This document shows positions 19,806-30,115 of a DNA stretch of 64,000 bases, in pieces. Below the pieces are notes generated by a model that was not told the origin of the DNA, did not search any database, and worked only from the letters and a program-made list of their open reading frames with translations. A program made the translations under genes and the position numbers. The DNA is from Rhodoferax sp. OV413 (GTDB lineage: Bacteria; Pseudomonadota; Gammaproteobacteria; Burkholderiales; Burkholderiaceae_C), in contig CAMAWD010000017.1 in the NCBI GenBank assembly GCA_945861785.1, positions 1 through 64,000 of the forward strand, given 5' to 3'. Positions within the stretch are counted from its first letter, which is position 1, and each line of letters starts with the position of its first letter.

Positions 19806-20686
19806 GCGAAACACGCTTCCCGGTCGCCATCATCGGGGTCGGCAACATGGGCGCCGCCATGGCGCAGCGCCTCTTGTCGCAAGGCTGGCCGGTGCATGTG
19901 TTCGACCTGGTCGCGGACAAGTGCGCGGCGCTGGCACACGCCGGTGCGCGGGCCCATGCCAGCGCAGCCGAAGCCTCGGCCGCCTCCAGCAGCACGATAT
20001 TGGGTGTGGTCGATGCCGACCAGGTGCGCGATGTGCTGTTCGGGCACGGGCGGGTCGCGACAAGCGTGCGGCTGGGCCACACCGTGCTGTTGTGCCCGAC
20101 CATCGCCCCGGCCGACGTGGAACACATCGCGCTCGCACTGCGGCCCCAGGGTGTGTTTTGTATCGATGCCCCCATGTCTGGCGGTCCCGCGCGGGCACGC
20201 GATGGCAGCATGAGCCTGATGTTGGCCTGTGAAGACATGGTGTTCGAGCGCCACCGCAGCCTGATCGAAGCCCTGTCCTCGCGCGTGTTTCGCATCAGCG
20301 CGCGGCCCGGCGACGGCGCGCGGACCAAACTGGTGAACAACCTGGCCGCAGGGATCAACCTGGCCGCCGCTGCCGAAGTACTGGCCCTGGCGCGCTGCAT
20401 GGGCCTGGACCTGGCCCTCACCCTCGATGTGATCGAGCAATCCAGCGGCCAGAGCTGGATCGGGTCCGACCGCATGCGCCGCGCCATTGCGGGTGACTTC
20501 GCACCACGCGCCCACATGACGCTGCTGGCCAAGGACACCCGCCTGGCGGTCCAGGCGGGGCAGGCCGCAGGGTTTGAAACGCCCTTGGGCAAGGTGGCGC
20601 AAAGCATGTTCGCCGGCGCATGTGCCGGCGGCATGGCGGATCTCGATGACGCCGCCTTGCTGAAATGGCGCACGCAGAACGGGTGA
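19802..20686 (+). CDS. NAD(P)-dependent beta-hydroxyacid dehydrogenase (3-hydroxyisobutyrate dehydrogenase family)
   Basis: An N-terminal Rossmann fold (VAIIGVGNMGAAMAQRLLSQG) is followed by the family substrate motif DAPMSGGPARARDGSM and the catalytic-lysine segment TKLVNNLAAGINLAA. The product has 294 residues, the normal size. The substrate cannot be assigned: the family includes 3-hydroxyisobutyrate, tartronate-semialdehyde and L-threonate dehydrogenases. The start is GTG at 19802, overlapping the rodA stop, so it is probably co-transcribed with rodA although no functional link is apparent. Confidence 0.87.
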   Translation: MSETRFPVAIIGVGNMGAAMAQRLLSQGWPVHVFDLVADKCAALAHAGARAHASAAEASAASSSTILGVVDADQVRDVLFGHGRVATSVRLGHTVLLCPTIAPADVEHIALALRPQGVFCIDAPMSGGPARARDGSMSLMLACEDMVFERHRSLIEALSSRVFRISARPGDGARTKLVNNLAAGINLAAAAEVLALARCMGLDLALTLDVIEQSSGQSWIGSDRMRRAIAGDFAPRAHMTLLAKDTRLAVQAGQAAGFETPLGKVAQSMFAGACAGGMADLDDAALLKWRTQNG

Positions 20687-20699
20687 ATCCCCGGCGGCC

Positions 20700-20705
20700 T
20701 AAAAT
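20700..20705 (+). promoter_or_regulatory. -10-like TAAAAT upstream of tldD
   Basis: TAAAAT ends 5 nt before the tldD ATG at 20711, in the 24-nt gap after the dehydrogenase gene. A transcript from here would be leaderless. No convincing -35 was found. Confidence 0.3.
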
Positions 20706-20710
20706 GCCGC

Positions 20711-22171
<1,461 letters not shown>

Positions 22172-22195
22172 CCAGCCGCGCGGGCAGACCATTTG

Positions 22196-22297
22196 ATGGC
22201 GGTGGGGAAAACTAGACGCATCCACAGGTTGCACCAGATTTTTTCAACACCGCCGGACCTCCCGGCGGTTTTTTTTTGCGACTCCAACTCCTTGTGA
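22196..22297 (+). CDS. Candidate leader peptide of aroG (33 codons)
   Basis: This small ORF starts at ATG 22196 and ends at TGA 22295-22297, inside the leader of aroG and spanning the terminator hairpin. The N-terminal half is basic (MAVGKTRRIHRLHQIF). Phe codons lie at position 16 (22241-22243), immediately before the left arm of the hairpin, and at 26-27. A ribosome held at the first Phe codon would cover the hairpin's left arm and favour read-through. Translation has not been shown and the upstream ribosome-binding site is weak, so this is a hypothesis. Confidence 0.35.
   Translation: MAVGKTRRIHRLHQIFSTPPDLPAVFFCDSNSL
22249..22277 (+). terminator. Rho-independent terminator or attenuator between tldD and aroG
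   Basis: An 8-bp GC-rich stem (22249-22256 with 22262-22269, loop 22257-22261) is followed by a run of nine T. It lies only about 38 nt before the aroG ATG. A seven-base segment GGCGGTG at 22198-22204 is exactly complementary to CACCGCC at 22248-22254. The left arm can therefore be taken up in an alternative, antiterminating pairing. The element may end tldD transcription, attenuate aroG, or both. Confidence 0.8.
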
Positions 22298-22314
22298 CTA
22301 CCAGGTACCGACCC

Positions 22315-23475
22315 ATGAACACCCAAAGCACGCACATGCGATCCACTGCCCAGGACGAACACCAGGCCTCCGACTGGCGCCGCGACAGTGCCATGTCCGA
22401 CCGCACCAGCCAGACCGATGACGAACGCATCAAGGCCATCAACGTGTTGCCGCCCCCCGACCACCTGATCCGGTTCTTCCCGATCAGCGGCACGCCGGTC
22501 GAACGGCTGATCACGGCAACCCGCCACAACATCCACAACATCATGGCCGGCACCGATCCGCGCCTGCTCGTGGTGATCGGGCCCTGCTCCATCCATGACC
22601 CGGTGGCAGCCCTGGAATACGCCCGCAAGCTGCGCGCGCAACGCGAGAAATACCGCGACACGCTTGAAATCGTGATGCGTGTCTACTTCGAGAAACCTCG
22701 CACCACAGTGGGCTGGAAGGGCCTGATCAACGACCCTTACCTGGACGAGACCTTTCGCATCGACGAAGGCCTGCGCATCGCGCGCCAGGTGCTGATCGAA
22801 ATCAACCGCCTCGGCCTGCCGGCCGGCAGCGAGTTCCTGGACGTGATCTCACCCCAGTACCTGGGTGACCTCATCTCCTGGGGCGCCATCGGCGCGCGCA
22901 CCACGGAGAGCCAGGTGCACCGCGAACTGGCGTCCGGCCTGTCGGCGCCGATCGGCTTCAAGAACGGGACCGACGGCAACATCCGGATCGCCACCGACGC
23001 AATCCAGGCGGCAGCGGGTGGGCACCATTTCCTGTCGGTGCACAAGAGCGGCCAGGTCGCCATCGTGCAGACCATCGGCAACAGCCAGTGCCACGTGATC
23101 CTGCGCGGCGGCAAAACCCCGAATTACGACGCAGCCAGCGTGGCGGCCGCCTGCAAGGACCTGGTTGCCGCGCGCTTGCCTGCGACGCTGATGGTCGATT
23201 GCAGCCACGCCAACAGCAGCAAACAGCATGCACGCCAGCTCGATGTGGCAAAGGACGTGGCGCAGCAGATTGCCGGCGGCTCCACCAGCGTGTTCGGTGT
23301 GATGGTGGAGAGCCACCTGCAGGCCGGCGCCCAGAAATTCACCCCGGGCAAAGACGACCCCAGCGCGCTGGCGTACGGACAGAGCATCACCGACGCCTGC
23401 CTGGGTTGGGACGCATCGCTCGAACTGCTCGAGGTGCTGTCGCAGGCGGTGCAGGCGCGCGGCAAAAGCCGCTGA
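22315..23475 (+). CDS. aroG: 3-deoxy-7-phosphoheptulonate (DAHP) synthase, class I
   Basis: DAHP synthase joins phosphoenolpyruvate and erythrose 4-phosphate in the first step of the shikimate pathway. The 386 residues contain LLVVIGPCSIHDPVAALEYA, VYFEKPRTTVGWKGLINDP, GARTTESQVHRELASGLSAPIG (split here by ordinary residues) and VDCSHANSSK, the metal and phosphate sites of the class I (AroF/G/H) type. The N-terminal extension before DERIKAINVLPPPD is longer than in E. coli; ATG 22393 is an alternative start. The upstream attenuator-like element suggests control by aromatic amino-acid supply. Confidence 0.93.
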   Translation: MNTQSTHMRSTAQDEHQASDWRRDSAMSDRTSQTDDERIKAINVLPPPDHLIRFFPISGTPVERLITATRHNIHNIMAGTDPRLLVVIGPCSIHDPVAALEYARKLRAQREKYRDTLEIVMRVYFEKPRTTVGWKGLINDPYLDETFRIDEGLRIARQVLIEINRLGLPAGSEFLDVISPQYLGDLISWGAIGARTTESQVHRELASGLSAPIGFKNGTDGNIRIATDAIQAAAGGHHFLSVHKSGQVAIVQTIGNSQCHVILRGGKTPNYDAASVAAACKDLVAARLPATLMVDCSHANSSKQHARQLDVAKDVAQQIAGGSTSVFGVMVESHLQAGAQKFTPGKDDPSALAYGQSITDACLGWDASLELLEVLSQAVQARGKSR

Positions 23476-23507
23476 CACGCCAGCCCGGAGCAGCGCGCCG
23501 CCGGGGG

Positions 23508-24998
23508 TCAGCTCGCCCCGGCCGGGAACTCCGTCTGCCCGGTGTGCAAGGCGGCCAGCAGCTTCTGGTGGATGCCGCCGAAGCCGCCATTGCTCATGCA
23601 CAGGAGGTGGTCACCCGGCCGCGCTGCCGCCACCACTTGCCGCAGCAGCTCGTCGATGCTGCCAGCCAGGCGCGCCTTGGCGCCGAGCGGCGCGAGCGCC
23701 TCTGCGGCGTTCCACCCGAGGCCGGCGGTGTGGCAAAACGCCAGATCGACCTGCTCCAGGCTCCACGGCAACCGGGCCTTCATGGCCCCCAGCTTCATCG
23801 TGTTGGTGCGGGGCTCGAACAACGCCAGGATGCGGGCGGTCGGGCCAAGCCGGCGGCGCAAGCCATCGACCGTGGTTCGAATCGCGGTTGGATGGTGGGC
23901 GAAGTCGTCGTAGACCGTGACTGGCGCCCGGCCCGCGTTCTCCGGCCCCGGCAGCGCCACGGCTCCCCGCACCTCCATGCGCCGGCGCACATTGCGAAAC
24001 TGACCCAGCGCCTGTGAAGAGACCGCCGGGCTGACACCCACATGTTCAGCGGCGGCAATGGCTGCCAGGGCATTGAGCTGGTTATGCAGACCGGTCAAGG
24101 GCCACTCGACCCGTCCGGCCAGGTGTCCGTGCAGCAAAACGTCGAACGCATGGGGTTCACCTGCGGCCGTGTAGTCGCTGACAGCGGCGCCGAAACTGCG
24201 CACCTCGCTCCAGCATCCGGCATGCAGGACACGCGCAAGGCTCTCCTCCAGACCATTGACGACCACCCGCCCGCTGCCGTGGGGCCCCGATCCCGGCACC
24301 GTGCGCAGAAGGTGGTTGAACTGGCGCTCGATAGCGGCCAGGTCGTCAAAGATGTCCGCGTGGTCGAACTCCAGGTTGTTCAACACCGCGGTGCGGGGCC
24401 GGTAGTGCACGAACTTGCTGCGTTTGTCGAAGAATGCGGTGTCGTATTCATCGGCCTCGATCACGAAACAGTCCCCTGGCCCCGGTCTGCCCGATTCTGG
24501 CGCGGGTGTGCCGGAAACTGGCGCGGACAGCCGGGCCGAAACGTCGAAATTCATCGGCACACCACCGACCAGAAAGCCCGGACGCAGGCCGGCGGACTCC
24601 AGAATCCAGGCCAGCATGGCGGTGGTCGTGGTCTTGCCATGTGTGCCGGCAACAGCCAGCACGTGCCGCCCACGCAGCACATGTTCTGCCAGCCACTGCG
24701 GCCCGCTGGTGTACGGCGCGCCGGCGTCGAGAACGGCTTCCATCAAGGGATAACGGGGGGACCCATCGCTGGTTCGTGCACGGCTGACCACGTTGCCGAT
24801 GACGAACATGTCCGGCCGAAGGCCAATTTGTTCGACGCCATATCCCTCCACCAGGGTTATCCCCAGCGCCCGCAACTGGTCGCTCATGGGCGGGTAGACG
24901 CCGGTGTCGCAGCCGGTGACGGTGTGCCCCTGCTCGCGCGCCAGCGCAGCCAGCCCACCCATGAAGGTGCCGCAGATGCCAAGTATGTGTATGTGCAT
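23508..24998 (-). CDS. mpl: UDP-N-acetylmuramate:L-alanyl-gamma-D-glutamyl-meso-diaminopimelate ligase Mpl
   Basis: Mpl reattaches recycled murein tripeptide to UDP-MurNAc. The 496 residues begin MHIHILGICGTFMGGLAALA, the Mpl form of the N-terminal Rossmann motif (MurC has [11 protein letters not shown]). The P-loop [36 protein letters not shown] and DDFAHHPTAIRTT support the Mur-ligase family and the Mpl branch. The ATG at 24998 is preferred over a TTG two codons upstream. It converges on aroG and diverges from the gene at 25055. Confidence 0.95.
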   Translation of the reverse strand: MHIHILGICGTFMGGLAALAREQGHTVTGCDTGVYPPMSDQLRALGITLVEGYGVEQIGLRPDMFVIGNVVSRARTSDGSPRYPLMEAVLDAGAPYTSGPQWLAEHVLRGRHVLAVAGTHGKTTTTAMLAWILESAGLRPGFLVGGVPMNFDVSARLSAPVSGTPAPESGRPGPGDCFVIEADEYDTAFFDKRSKFVHYRPRTAVLNNLEFDHADIFDDLAAIERQFNHLLRTVPGSGPHGSGRVVVNGLEESLARVLHAGCWSEVRSFGAAVSDYTAAGEPHAFDVLLHGHLAGRVEWPLTGLHNQLNALAAIAAAEHVGVSPAVSSQALGQFRNVRRRMEVRGAVALPGPENAGRAPVTVYDDFAHHPTAIRTTVDGLRRRLGPTARILALFEPRTNTMKLGAMKARLPWSLEQVDLAFCHTAGLGWNAAEALAPLGAKARLAGSIDELLRQVVAAARPGDHLLCMSNGGFGGIHQKLLAALHTGQTEFPAGAS

Positions 24999-25054
24999 CG
25001 CCAAATTTTAGGGTCATGCACGACGGCATTGAATGGGCGGCACAATGCAAGCCT

Positions 25055-25660
25055 ATGCACAGCATGCGCACCGAACCCAAGTCAGAGATCGCATCGACGG
25101 CCGCACGGCTGGTGGTCGAGGAAGGGCTCGAATATGGCCCGGCCAAACGCCGGGCCGCCAAACTGCTCGGGCTGTCCGCCAGGGTTGCCTTGCCTGGCAA
25201 CGACGAGGTCGACGACGCTGTCCACGCGTACGTCGCCTTGTTCTGCGCCGACACCCAGCCGGGCGAACTTGCCGCCTTGCGGCAACTGGCCGCGCAGTGG
25301 ATGGAGCGGATGGCGCGGTTTCGTCCCCACCTGGGCGGGGCCGTGTGGCACGGAACCGCAACCCGCAACTCCGATATCCACCTCGACCTGTTTTGCGACG
25401 ATTCCAAATCGGCCGAGCACATGCTGATAGACCATCGCGCCGACTACGAAACCCGGACGGCAAGCGGCATGCGCGGCGAACCGGTGGACGTGCTGGGTGT
25501 TCATGACCACTGCCCCGGACTCGGTCAGATGATCGGCGTGCACCTCAAGGTCTACGACCTGGACGACCTGCGCGGCGCATTGAAGCCGGATGCAAAAGGC
25601 CGGCCCCCACGGGGCGATGCACAGGCTCTGGCCCGGCTGTTGCGCGGAGAAGACCTGTGA
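25055..25660 (+). CDS. Conserved protein of unknown function, nucleotidyltransferase-like
   Basis: This roughly 201-residue protein has a helical N-terminus (TAARLVVEEGLEYGPAKRRAA) that looks like a conserved small module. A region resembling the nucleotidyltransferase fold follows: HGTATRNSDIHLDLFCDDSK has polar and acidic spacing suggesting a metal site. No signal peptide or membrane segment is seen. Possible starts are 25016, 25055 and 25064. It diverges from mpl, sharing a promoter region of under 60 nt, and its stop overlaps the next gene's GTG start. Function is not known to me. Confidence 0.65.
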   Translation: MHSMRTEPKSEIASTAARLVVEEGLEYGPAKRRAAKLLGLSARVALPGNDEVDDAVHAYVALFCADTQPGELAALRQLAAQWMERMARFRPHLGGAVWHGTATRNSDIHLDLFCDDSKSAEHMLIDHRADYETRTASGMRGEPVDVLGVHDHCPGLGQMIGVHLKVYDLDDLRGALKPDAKGRPPRGDAQALARLLRGEDL

Positions 25661-26232
25661 GCCCACAAGACCAGAGTCAGTCCACTTTGCCTGGTGACGG
25701 CGCTGTCCCCGTGAACCGCAGGCGCTGGTTGGTTGGCGCGGTGGCCGGAGGTGCCACACTCTTGGGTGTCGGTCTGGCGGCTTGGCAACGGCGACAGAAT
25801 GCACTGCAGGAGGCCGGGCGACCGGCGCTGTGGCAACTCAGCTTCGACACGCCAACAGATTCCAGTTTGAGAATGCAGGATTTCTCCGGAAGACCGCTGT
25901 TGCTGAATTTCTGGGCCACCTGGTGTCCACCCTGCGTCGAAGAACTTCCGCTATTGGATCGCTTTTTTTCTGAACATGCGCGCAATGGATGGCAAGTTCT
26001 CGGATTGGCCGTCGACCAGGCGGCTGCAGTGCAGATTTTTCTGCGCCGCGCTCCGGTCCGGTTCCCGGTGGCGATGGCTGGAATGGCAGGCATAGAATTG
26101 AGCAAGGGGCTGGGCAACCTGGGTGGCGGACTGCCTTTCACCGTGGTGCTGGGCAGTGCCGGCGATGTGCTGCACCGTAAAATGGGGCGCGTCACGGAGC
26201 CGGATCTGCGGGTGTGGGGCAGTCTGCGGTAG
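25657..26232 (+). CDS. TlpA-like membrane-anchored thioredoxin-fold protein
   Basis: The 191-residue product has an N-terminal membrane anchor or signal (about residues 23-44, [20 protein letters not shown]) and a periplasmic thioredoxin fold. The redox motif is [20 protein letters not shown], with a CPPC active site, and the cis-Pro loop is [10 protein letters not shown]. Such proteins reduce disulfides, often for cytochrome c maturation or other periplasmic thiols. It starts with GTG overlapping the preceding gene. AT content is somewhat higher than in its neighbours. The partner substrate is unknown. Confidence 0.88.
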   Translation: MSPQDQSQSTLPGDGAVPVNRRRWLVGAVAGGATLLGVGLAAWQRRQNALQEAGRPALWQLSFDTPTDSSLRMQDFSGRPLLLNFWATWCPPCVEELPLLDRFFSEHARNGWQVLGLAVDQAAAVQIFLRRAPVRFPVAMAGMAGIELSKGLGNLGGGLPFTVVLGSAGDVLHRKMGRVTEPDLRVWGSLR

Positions 26233-26410
26233 TATTTTGGTGCCCAGTGGGCCCGCCACACCGCCCCGCGCCAGCATCGGCAGCCCCTTGAAAATTCTTC
26301 GCACATGTGCCAAGGCGCGCAATATCCCCAAAGATATTGACAGATGCGCGCTTTTTGCGGCAAATCAGGGTAAATTCGCAGGACTAAAGAAAACAACCGT
26401 TGGAGATCCC

Positions 26411-26866
26411 ATGGACCTGAGAAAACTGAAAACTCTGATTGACCTGGTGTCGGACTCGAATGTGTCAGAGCTTGAGATCACCGAGGCAGAAGGCAAGGTG
26501 CGCATCGTCAAGGGCATGGTGGGTGTACCCATGGCCCAGTATGCGCCCCAAATGGCCATGCAAGCCCATGCACCGGCCGCAGTCGTGGCGGCAGCTGTCG
26601 TGGCCGAGCCGCCGCCGCCCGCTGCCAGCACCGAACACGTCGTGAAGTCCCCGATGGTGGGGACGTTCTACCGCTCGGCTTCGCCGGGCGCCAAGCCTTT
26701 CGTGGAAGTCGGTGATTCGATCAAGGCTGGCGAGACCATCTGCATCGTCGAAGCGATGAAGATCCTCAACGAGATCGAAGCCGACAAGTCGGGTAAGGTG
26801 CACAAGATCCTGTGTGAAAACGGCCAGGCGGTCGAATACGGACAACCGATGTTCGTGATCGAGTAA
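26411..26866 (+). CDS. accB: Biotin carboxyl carrier protein of acetyl-CoA carboxylase AccB
   Basis: AccB carries the biotin that accepts carboxyl groups in the first step of fatty-acid synthesis. The 151 residues show an N-terminal helical domain ([20 protein letters not shown]), an Ala/Pro-rich linker of about 40 residues, and a C-terminal biotinyl domain. The biotin-accepting Lys117 is in [16 protein letters not shown]. It is followed after 18 nt by accC. The 178-nt upstream gap contains a consensus TTGACA at 26338-26343 but no matching -10 at normal spacing. Confidence 0.97.
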   Translation: MDLRKLKTLIDLVSDSNVSELEITEAEGKVRIVKGMVGVPMAQYAPQMAMQAHAPAAVVAAAVVAEPPPPAASTEHVVKSPMVGTFYRSASPGAKPFVEVGDSIKAGETICIVEAMKILNEIEADKSGKVHKILCENGQAVEYGQPMFVIE

Positions 26867-26884
26867 GCGCGGGCACCGACACCC

Positions 26885-28234
26885 ATGTTCAAGAAAATCC
26901 TGGTCGCCAATCGGGGCGAAATTGCGCTGCGGATCCAGCGCGCGTGCCGTGAACTGGGCGTTCGCGCCGTCATGGTGTATTCGGAGGCCGACCGCGAGGC
27001 GAAATACGTCAAATTGGCCGAAGAAGCCGTCTGTATCGGGCCCGCGCCATCCGCCCTGAGTTACCTCAACATGATAGCCATCATTTCGGCGGCTGAAGTC
27101 ACGGATGCCGAAGCGATCCATCCGGGTTACGGCTTCCTGAGCGAGAACGCCGGCTTTGCCGAACGGGTCGAGAAAAGCGGCTTCCAGTTCATCGGCCCAT
27201 CTCCGGAATCGATCCGGATCATGGGCGACAAGGTGTCCGCCAAGCAGGCCATGATCAAGGCAGGTGTACCTTGCGTGCCGGGCTCCGAAGGCGAGTTGCC
27301 GGACGACCCAGTGCAGGTCCGGCGCATTGCGCGCACTGTCGGCTACCCGGTCATCATCAAGGCAGCCGGCGGCGGCGGCGGGCGCGGCATGCGGGTGGTA
27401 CACACCGAAGCCGCCCTGCTCAACGCCGTGCAGATGACCAAGGCAGAGGCTGGAGCGGCATTCGGCAATCCGTCGGTCTACATGGAAAAGTTCCTCCTGA
27501 ACCCGCGCCACATCGAGATCCAGATCCTGGCGGACAAGTTCAGGAACGCCGTCTACCTGGGCGAACGCGACTGCTCCATGCAGCGCCGGCACCAGAAGGT
27601 CATCGAGGAAGCGCCCGCGCCGGGCATCGCCAGAAAACTCATCGAACGCATCGGGGAGCGCTGTGTCGCCGCCTGCAAGAAGATCGGGTACCGGGGTGCA
27701 GGCACCTTCGAGTTTCTCTATGAAAATGGCGAGTTCTATTTCATCGAGATGAACACCCGGGTCCAGGTGGAGCACCCGGTGACCGAACTGATCACCGGCA
27801 TCGACATCGTCAAGACGCAGATCATGGTGGCCGCCGGTGAAAAGCTTCCGTTCACCCAGCGCCAGATCGAGATCCGCGGGCACGCCATCGAGTGCCGCGT
27901 CAACGCCGAAGACCCCTACAGCTTTGTACCGTCACCTGGGCGCATCACCATGTGGCACCCCCCCGGCGGCCCCGGCGTGCGCGTTGATTCACACGTGTAC
28001 ACCAACTATTTCGTGCCGCCCAACTACGACTCGATGATCGGAAAGATCATCGTGCATGGCGACACCCGCGACCAGGCGCTCGCGCGGATGCGCACGGCGC
28101 TCGGCGAAACGGTTATCGAGGGCATCAACACCAACATCCCTTTGCACCGCGAACTGATGCTCGATGCCAAGTTCATGGGGGGTGGGACCAACATCCACTA
28201 CCTGGAAGAGTGGCTCGGCCACCATAAACGCTGA
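26885..28234 (+). CDS. accC: Acetyl-CoA carboxylase biotin carboxylase subunit AccC
   Basis: AccC is the ATP-grasp enzyme that carboxylates the AccB biotin. The 449 residues have the N-terminal [20 protein letters not shown], the Gly-rich loop [33 protein letters not shown], and [20 protein letters not shown] with the catalytic Glu and Arg residues. Length is exactly that of the family. It forms an operon with accB and prmA. Confidence 0.98.
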   Translation: MFKKILVANRGEIALRIQRACRELGVRAVMVYSEADREAKYVKLAEEAVCIGPAPSALSYLNMIAIISAAEVTDAEAIHPGYGFLSENAGFAERVEKSGFQFIGPSPESIRIMGDKVSAKQAMIKAGVPCVPGSEGELPDDPVQVRRIARTVGYPVIIKAAGGGGGRGMRVVHTEAALLNAVQMTKAEAGAAFGNPSVYMEKFLLNPRHIEIQILADKFRNAVYLGERDCSMQRRHQKVIEEAPAPGIARKLIERIGERCVAACKKIGYRGAGTFEFLYENGEFYFIEMNTRVQVEHPVTELITGIDIVKTQIMVAAGEKLPFTQRQIEIRGHAIECRVNAEDPYSFVPSPGRITMWHPPGGPGVRVDSHVYTNYFVPPNYDSMIGKIIVHGDTRDQALARMRTALGETVIEGINTNIPLHRELMLDAKFMGGGTNIHYLEEWLGHHKR

Positions 28235-28244
28235 GACATTCCCG

Positions 28245-29132
28245 ATGTTCGAGTTGAGCCTGCAGGTGCCTCAAGACCAGTTGGAAGCGGTGTCCGATGC
28301 ACTGGAGGCCCTCGAGGCCCAGAGCGTGAGCGTCGAGGACGCCGATGCATTGACCGACGCCGAACAGGCGCTGTTCGGCGAGCCAGGAATGGCCCCCGTC
28401 CAGATCGGCTGGCGGCACTCGCAGGTGCGTGCGTTGTTCAGCAACCAGGTGCTGGCGCAGGATGCCGCCGACGTACTCGCCGCCCAGGACTTTTTTGCCC
28501 AGTGCCGGGTGTCAGGCATTGCCGCGGTGCCGCAACAGGATTGGGTTCGCCTGACACAGTCGCAATTCACGCCGGTTCCCATCACCCCGGATTTCTGGAT
28601 CGTGCCCAGTTGGCACGCGCCGCCACCGGGCGCGCGCCAAGTGATCCGCCTCGATCCCGGGCTGGCATTTGGCACCGGAACCCACCCCACCACCGGCATG
28701 TGCCTGCACTGGATCGCCCAGGGGCGGGGCGACGCCATGCTGGGCCGCGTGCTGGACTACGGATGCGGCTCGGGCATTCTCGCCATAGCGGCAGCGATGT
28801 TCGGTGGCGACGGGGTAGACGCGGTGGACATCGACATTGCAGCCGTCGAGGCCGCAACCCAGAACGCGACCGCCAACGGCGTCAGCATCCGCTGTGGCTT
28901 GCCGGACATCGCCACTGGCCAATACCGCACGGTGCTGGCCAACATCCTGGCCACCCCGCTCAAGATCCTGGCGCCGTTGCTGTGCGCCCGTGTCGAACCC
29001 GGTGGGCGCCTGGTGCTGGCCGGGATCCTGGAGCGCCAGCAGGAGGAGTTGGCCGACGCCTACGCACCGTACACCAGGCTCACTGTTTCTGCCGCCCGGG
29101 ATGGCTGGATCCTGATGACTGCGCAGCTCTGA
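28245..29132 (+). CDS. prmA: Ribosomal protein L11 methyltransferase PrmA
   Basis: PrmA trimethylates several positions of ribosomal protein L11 using S-adenosylmethionine. The 295 residues include the N-terminal L11-binding domain (MFELSLQVPQDQLEAVSDAL) and a class I methyltransferase domain. The SAM loop is VLDYGCGSGILAIAAAMFG, preceded by DPGLAFGTGTHPTTGMC, and the post-motif is VLANILATPLKILAP. It starts 10 nt after accC. Confidence 0.96.
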   Translation: MFELSLQVPQDQLEAVSDALEALEAQSVSVEDADALTDAEQALFGEPGMAPVQIGWRHSQVRALFSNQVLAQDAADVLAAQDFFAQCRVSGIAAVPQQDWVRLTQSQFTPVPITPDFWIVPSWHAPPPGARQVIRLDPGLAFGTGTHPTTGMCLHWIAQGRGDAMLGRVLDYGCGSGILAIAAAMFGGDGVDAVDIDIAAVEAATQNATANGVSIRCGLPDIATGQYRTVLANILATPLKILAPLLCARVEPGGRLVLAGILERQQEELADAYAPYTRLTVSAARDGWILMTAQL

Positions 29133-29150
29133 CGCGCCGGGCCGCACTAC

Positions 29151-29156
29151 TACAAT
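29151..29156 (+). promoter_or_regulatory. -10-like TACAAT upstream of the zinc-ribbon protein gene
   Basis: TACAAT ends 9 nt before the ATG at 29166, in the 33-nt gap after prmA. It resembles the boxes before lpxC, rodA and tldD. A very short leader would result. No clear -35 is seen. Confidence 0.35.
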
Positions 29157-29165
29157 CCGCTGGCG

Positions 29166-30086
29166 ATGAGTCTGATCACACGATGCCCGGCTTGCGAGAC
29201 GATGTTCAAGGTCGTGCCAGACCAGCTCCGCATTTCCGAGGGCTGGGTGCGTTGTGGTCAATGCGCCGAGATTTTCAGCGCGTCGCAACAGCTGCTGACC
29301 CGACCGCGCCCGCTGCCCGAGGCAGGCCGCGCGTCTTCCGCAGTGGCGTATCCGCCAACCAAGCCACAACCGGCACCCAAGCCACAACAGGCGCCCAAGC
29401 CATTCGCGCCACCTGGCACCCCTCGGGCAGCAGCCCCTTTGCAGCCAGCCCACGAAGCTGCAACCGCCCCCCCCCGATTTGTCGCGCAAGAACCCCGACG
29501 GGCCGACCCCCCGCCCGTCGCCGACACCTGGCCCCAGGAGACATCGGCTGTCCCGGCACACCAAGTTTCGCTCCTGCAGGCAGGGGCGTCGACGAACACC
29601 TTCTGGCAACGACGGTCGGTGCGCATGCTGCTCACCCTGCTCGCGACTACCCTGGCAGCCGCTTTGGCGGCCCAACTCCTGATCCAGGAACGCAACCGGA
29701 TTGCCCAGATCGAGCCCGCGACACGCCCTGTGCTTGTCGCCTTGTGCGCACTTGCCCAATGTGAGTTGGGGCCATTGAAGCAGATCGAATCGATCGTGAT
29801 CGACAGTTCCTCCTTTGCCAATCTGCGCGCCGAGAACTACCGGCTCGAATTTTCACTGCGCAACACCGCCACGCTCGATGTCGCGATGCCCTCGATCGAG
29901 TTGTCGCTGACAGACGCCCAGGACCAGACGCTGGTTCGGCGGGTGATTCGGCCCGACGAATTCGGCGCCCCGACTCCTGCGCTGCCCACGGACTCCAGCT
30001 GGAGCGGCGCCCTGACGCTGAACGTCAAGCTCGCCAAAAACATGGAACGCATCGCAGGTTACCGGCTGCTCGCCTTCTATCCCTGA
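29166..30086 (+). CDS. Zinc-ribbon and DUF3426 domain membrane protein
   Basis: The 306-residue protein opens with an MJ0042-type zinc ribbon (CPACETMF ... CGQCAEIF, four Cys in the first 31 residues). A long Pro/Ala/Gln-rich linker follows with repeated PKPQ units, then a single transmembrane helix near residues 155-177 and a C-terminal DUF3426 domain with a beta-sandwich-like pattern (LEFSLRNTATLDVAMPSIEL). The ribbon is therefore cytoplasmic and the DUF3426 part periplasmic. The family is common in betaproteobacteria next to prmA. Its function is not established. Confidence 0.85.
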   Translation: MSLITRCPACETMFKVVPDQLRISEGWVRCGQCAEIFSASQQLLTRPRPLPEAGRASSAVAYPPTKPQPAPKPQQAPKPFAPPGTPRAAAPLQPAHEAATAPPRFVAQEPRRADPPPVADTWPQETSAVPAHQVSLLQAGASTNTFWQRRSVRMLLTLLATTLAAALAAQLLIQERNRIAQIEPATRPVLVALCALAQCELGPLKQIESIVIDSSSFANLRAENYRLEFSLRNTATLDVAMPSIELSLTDAQDQTLVRRVIRPDEFGAPTPALPTDSSWSGALTLNVKLAKNMERIAGYRLLAFYP

Positions 30087-30115
30087 AACCATCCCTCCCC
30101 CCACCAAGACACTCC

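Noticed and set aside
26338-26343. TTGACA as the -35 of an accB promoter
   Set aside because: The -35 is perfect, but no acceptable -10 lies 16-18 nt downstream, so only the hexamer is noted within the accB entry.
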